DNA of 16,635 nucleotides from Modestobacter sp. (GTDB lineage Bacteria > Actinomycetota > Actinomycetes > Mycobacteriales > Geodermatophilaceae), in the NCBI GenBank assembly GCA_025966175.1, contig JAOPVN010000028.1, positions 1 through 16,635 of the forward strand. The letters run 5' to 3'. The position numbers and the translations under genes are program-made. Each line of letters begins with the position of its first letter. Position 1 is the first letter of the stretch. Shown piece after piece: positions 14,768-16,635 of the stretch. The notes beneath the pieces are model-generated. The model saw only the letters and a list, made by a program, of their open reading frames with translations. It was not told the origin of the DNA and made no database searches.

Positions 14768-15841
14768 TCAGGTCGTCTGCTTGGACTTCGGGTCGTCCCG
14801 GGCGTCGAGCTGGATCTCCTTCTCCGCGCGTGGGACGCCGGCCTTCAGCTCGATCGTGCGCTCGCGCTCGGAGTCGAGCTCGATCCCGATCAGCACCGCC
14901 AGGTTGGTGATCCACAGCCACACCAGGAAGATCACGACACCGGCGAGCGTGCCGTAGGTCTTGTTGTAGCTGCCGAAGTTCGCCACGTAGAAGGCGAACA
15001 GTGCCGAGGCCACGATCCAGACGAGCAGAGCGGCGGCCGATCCCACGGTGACGAACTTGAAGCCGCGGATCCGCACGTTCGGCGCCGAGTAGTACAGGAC
15101 GGCGATCATGATCGCCACCAGCACCAGCATGACCGGCCACTTGGCGACGTCCCAGACGGTGGTCGCCGTGCTGCCCAGCCCCAGGGCCTTGCCGATCGCG
15201 TCGGTGACCGGCCCGGTGGCCACGACCGACAGCGCGATGACGGCGATGAACAGCACGCCGATGAGGGTCAGCAGCAGCTGCAGGGGCTTGAGCTTCCAGA
15301 ACGGCCGGCCCTCGGGGGTCTCCCAGACGACGTTGGCCGCCCGGGTGAACGCGCCGACGTAGCCCGAGGCCGCCCACAGCGCGGTGGCCAGGCCCAGGAC
15401 CAGCCCGAACCCTGCGGCGGACGGGCTGCCGGCCAGCTGGTCGATGACCTTGGAGAAGGTCTGCGCTGCCGTGCCGGGGGCGATCTGGTTGAGCAGGGTG
15501 GTGAGCGCCTGGGCGATCTGCTGCGGGTCGAAGACCAGGCCGACGATGGAGATCATCGCGATGATGGCCGGGAACATCGCCAGCACCAGGTAGTAGGTCA
15601 GGGCGGCGGCCCAGTCGGTCAGGTTGTCCTGGCTGATCTCCTTGACCAGACGCTTCAGCGTGCCGCCAGTGGTCGGCGTCTTGTCGGCACCGGCCGGGGC
15701 GTAGTCAGCGCGCTCCCGGCTGATCCTGTCGTCGTCGGGTGCGGTGTCCCGCACATCGCGGGCGACGTTGGGCTCTCGGCTGCCCTGCGGGGTCTCGCTG
15801 CGGTCACCCTCGTGGGGGGCGCGTGCGCTGGCTCGGGCCAT
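14768..15841 (-). CDS. YihY/BrkB family inner membrane protein
   Basis: 357 aa, ATG at 15841 with GGAGG (15847-15851) at a 5-nt spacing. The family was once called ribonuclease BN; it is an integral membrane family of uncertain function. The N-terminal ~60 residues are hydrophilic and charged (Arg/Asp/Pro-rich) and cytoplasmic. Landmarks typical of the family follow: LTDWAAALTYYLVLAMFPA, ALWAASGYVGAFTRAANVVW and PEGRPFWK, then further helices with YYSAPN and the NFGSYNKTYGTLAGVVIFLVWLW segment split over two parts. About six membrane segments are evident. The C-terminus (from about 325) is charged and soluble. It appears monocistronic, facing the crotonase gene across a terminator. Family call is firm and the molecular role is unknown. 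Confidence 0.93.
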   Translation of the reverse strand: MARASARAPHEGDRSETPQGSREPNVARDVRDTAPDDDRISRERADYAPAGADKTPTTGGTLKRLVKEISQDNLTDWAAALTYYLVLAMFPAIIAMISIVGLVFDPQQIAQALTTLLNQIAPGTAAQTFSKVIDQLAGSPSAAGFGLVLGLATALWAASGYVGAFTRAANVVWETPEGRPFWKLKPLQLLLTLIGVLFIAVIALSVVATGPVTDAIGKALGLGSTATTVWDVAKWPVMLVLVAIMIAVLYYSAPNVRIRGFKFVTVGSAAALLVWIVASALFAFYVANFGSYNKTYGTLAGVVIFLVWLWITNLAVLIGIELDSERERTIELKAGVPRAEKEIQLDARDDPKSKQTT

Positions 15842-16143
15842 CGGGGCCTCCGGGGGTCTCTACGCGGGCTGGTCCACCCCCGGGTTCCCCGGGAGAGCGG
15901 TCCCCACGCCTCAGGACGGCGGCATTCCGGTAACGCGCGTTTCCCATGGTGGGCAGGGGGATCGTGGCGACACGGGCCGGTTCGGTGCGTGGCTCCACCG
16001 TCGAGAGCGACGATCGTCACACACTGTTGGGGGGAGAACTCTCTCGGTACAGGGTTGACCGTCGGTCGAGGCGGGCAGGAAGTCTCCCGACGAGAGCCGC
16101 CGGCTTCCCCCGGCGGGCCCCGAGAGGAAACGTGGAGCGACAG
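15842..16143. other. Intergenic region between the divergent YihY and 56-aa genes
   Basis: 302 bp with no convincing gene; a frame open from 15946 into the 56-aa gene is not coding-like upstream of 16144. It contains palindromes AACGCGCGTT (15932-15941) and GACGATCGTC (16009-16018). It also contains a TTGACC box (16055-16060) and a hairpin of CCGCCGG (16097-16103) with CCGGCGG (16110-16116). Promoters for both genes are expected here, but I could not assign a clear -10. Confidence 0.55.
16097..16116 (+). promoter_or_regulatory. Leader hairpin before the 56-aa membrane protein
   Basis: CCGCCGG and CCGGCGG form a perfect 7-bp stem with a 6-nt loop, ending 17 nt before the GGAG ribosome binding site of the gene at 16144. 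It may be a leader structure or an upstream terminator. Confidence 0.35.
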
Positions 16144-16314
16144 ATGGTGATGTGGCCGGCGCTGACCCTGCTCGGCTTCCTGGTGCTGACGGCCCTGGTG
16201 ATCGCGATGGGCACCCAGTCCACGGCGCGCTACGAGGCCGAGAAGCGGGCGGCCACCCGCACCACTGCACCCGAGGCAGTCCGCGCGGCGGCGACGGCGA
16301 CCGCCGTCCTCTGA
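16144..16314 (+). CDS. Small single-pass membrane protein, 56 aa
   Basis: ATG at 16144 is preceded by GGAG (16134-16137). The product is essentially one membrane helix (residues 4-22) followed by GTQSTARYEAEKR and a short Ala/Thr-rich tail. Its first 34 residues match the N-terminus of the 297-aa protein at 7627 at 22 positions, including WP, LGF, ALVIA, GT and STARYE. That homology also supports this start over the longer frame. No known function; I infer a small lineage-specific membrane module family. It is likely monocistronic, with two hairpins directly downstream. Confidence 0.75.
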   Translation: MVMWPALTLLGFLVLTALVIAMGTQSTARYEAEKRAATRTTAPEAVRAAATATAVL

Positions 16315-16321
16315 CGAAGGA

Positions 16322-16370
16322 CCCGGTCCTCCTCACCCCTCGCACGCTCGGGGCGAGCCTCGGGACCGGG
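16322..16370 (+). terminator. Long-range stem with nested dyad after the 56-aa gene
   Basis: CCCGGTCC (16322-16329) pairs perfectly with GGACCGGG (16363-16370). The enclosed sequence also folds, for example CTCGC with GCGAG. It starts 7 bp past the stop codon and probably forms part of the termination region or a structured 3' UTR. Confidence 0.5.
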
Positions 16371-16394
16371 CCGTTCCAGCACCTCACCGAGCTC

Positions 16395-16427
16395 ACGACG
16401 GCGGCCTTCCCGGAGGGCCGCCGTCGT
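16395..16427. terminator. Strong bidirectional terminator, 12-bp perfect stem
   Basis: ACGACGGCGGCC (16395-16406) and GGCCGCCGTCGT (16416-16427) flank a 9-nt loop. It lies between the convergent 56-aa gene and the acyl-CoA dehydrogenase gene, whose stop is 13 bp further on. Confidence 0.8.
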
Positions 16428-16440
16428 CGTGTGTGCGGGA

Positions 16441-16635
16441 CTAGAACCAGTCGTTGCGCATCTCCAGCACGGTGGTGTCCCGGGACGCCAGCAGCGCCAG
16501 CTGTGGGCCCACCTTGGGCAGCTCCCAGCGCTGGAAGTACCGCGCCGCCTGACGCTTGCCGTCGTAGAAGTCGCCGTCGCGGCCCTCGGCCGCCAACGCC
16601 TGCTCCAGCCACAGCCAGCCGACGACGACGTGCCC
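16441..16635 (-). CDS. Acyl-CoA dehydrogenase, C-terminal 64 residues only
   Basis: The minus-strand frame is open from the right window edge to TAG (16441-16443). The visible end reads GWLWLEQALA, then DFYDGKRQAARYFQRWELPK, GPQLALLASRD, and a terminal TVLEMRNDWF. This matches the C-terminal domain of large (about 600-aa) FadE-type acyl-CoA dehydrogenases, where the chain ends with a tetramer-facing helix and a conserved WF-type end. These flavoenzymes oxidise acyl-CoA in fatty acid breakdown. The catalytic and FAD-binding parts lie outside the window, so substrate class cannot be judged. It converges on the 56-aa gene across a strong terminator. Confidence 0.85.
   Translation of the reverse strand, partial: GHVVVGWLWLEQALAAEGRDGDFYDGKRQAARYFQRWELPKVGPQLALLASRDTTVLEMRNDWF

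Noticed and set aside
15946..16143. N-terminal extension of the 56-aa protein
   Set aside because: Extension is Arg/Ser/Gly-rich; homology to the 297-aa protein begins at 16144, which also has its own GGAG.
14759..16150. 463-residue open frame on the plus strand
   Set aside because: Complement of the YihY/BrkB gene; Asp/His/Gln/Arg-rich shadow with no domains.

Overview
The window is about 16.6 kb of very GC-rich DNA with frequent GTG starts, codons ending in G or C, 4-nt GTGA gene overlaps and possible leaderless promoters. Its gene families (UvrA-type ABC ATPases, a short PolI-like polymerase, YihY/BrkB, an FMN-binding protein with ApbE and a ferric-reductase-like protein) point to a high-GC actinobacterium. 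I think a Geodermatophilaceae-type organism (Blastococcus, Geodermatophilus or Modestobacter) is likely, but this rests on general resemblance only. I saw no rRNA, tRNA, CRISPR array, transposase or phage gene.

Left part (1-6556). The 3' two thirds of a UvrA-like gene (+) is followed by a D-alanyl-D-alanine-themed locus. A Ddl-family ATP-grasp ligase (+, 1822-2811) lacks a usual Mg-binding Asn. It converges on a decapitated VanX-like D-Ala-D-Ala dipeptidase fragment (-, 2790-3056). Beyond a terminator hairpin lies a minus-strand operon read right to left: alpha/beta hydrolase, then a membrane-anchored MurF-like ligase without the UDP-substrate domain, then a second Ddl-like ATP-grasp ligase. 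An ATP-grasp ligase plus a Mur-type ligase is the logic of D-Ala-D-Ala/MurF and also of cyanophycin synthetase, so this locus may make or attach a small peptide at the membrane. It is the best candidate for an undescribed system here.

Middle (6557-8520). About 800 bp hold at most one tiny gene and several dyad or repeat motifs. They precede a translationally coupled pair: a 90-aa protein of unknown function and a 297-aa protein with one membrane segment. The membrane segment and the following STARYE sequence recur in a 56-aa protein near the right end (16144-16314), so the window carries two members of one small membrane-module family.

Right-centre (8565-12888, -). One operon reads ferric-reductase-like flavocytochrome, FMN-binding protein with an SGAT flavinylation motif, ApbE flavin transferase, then a PolI-like polymerase. 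The first three form a membrane electron-transfer module, in which ApbE would attach FMN covalently to its neighbour. Divergent to it lie a hemerythrin-domain protein and a crotonase-family protein (+), separated from the operon by an operator-like double dyad.

Right end. The crotonase gene converges on a YihY/BrkB membrane protein gene (-) across a strong bidirectional terminator. The 56-aa membrane protein (+) then converges, across a 12-bp stem hairpin, on the C-terminal end of an acyl-CoA dehydrogenase gene (-) that runs off the window.
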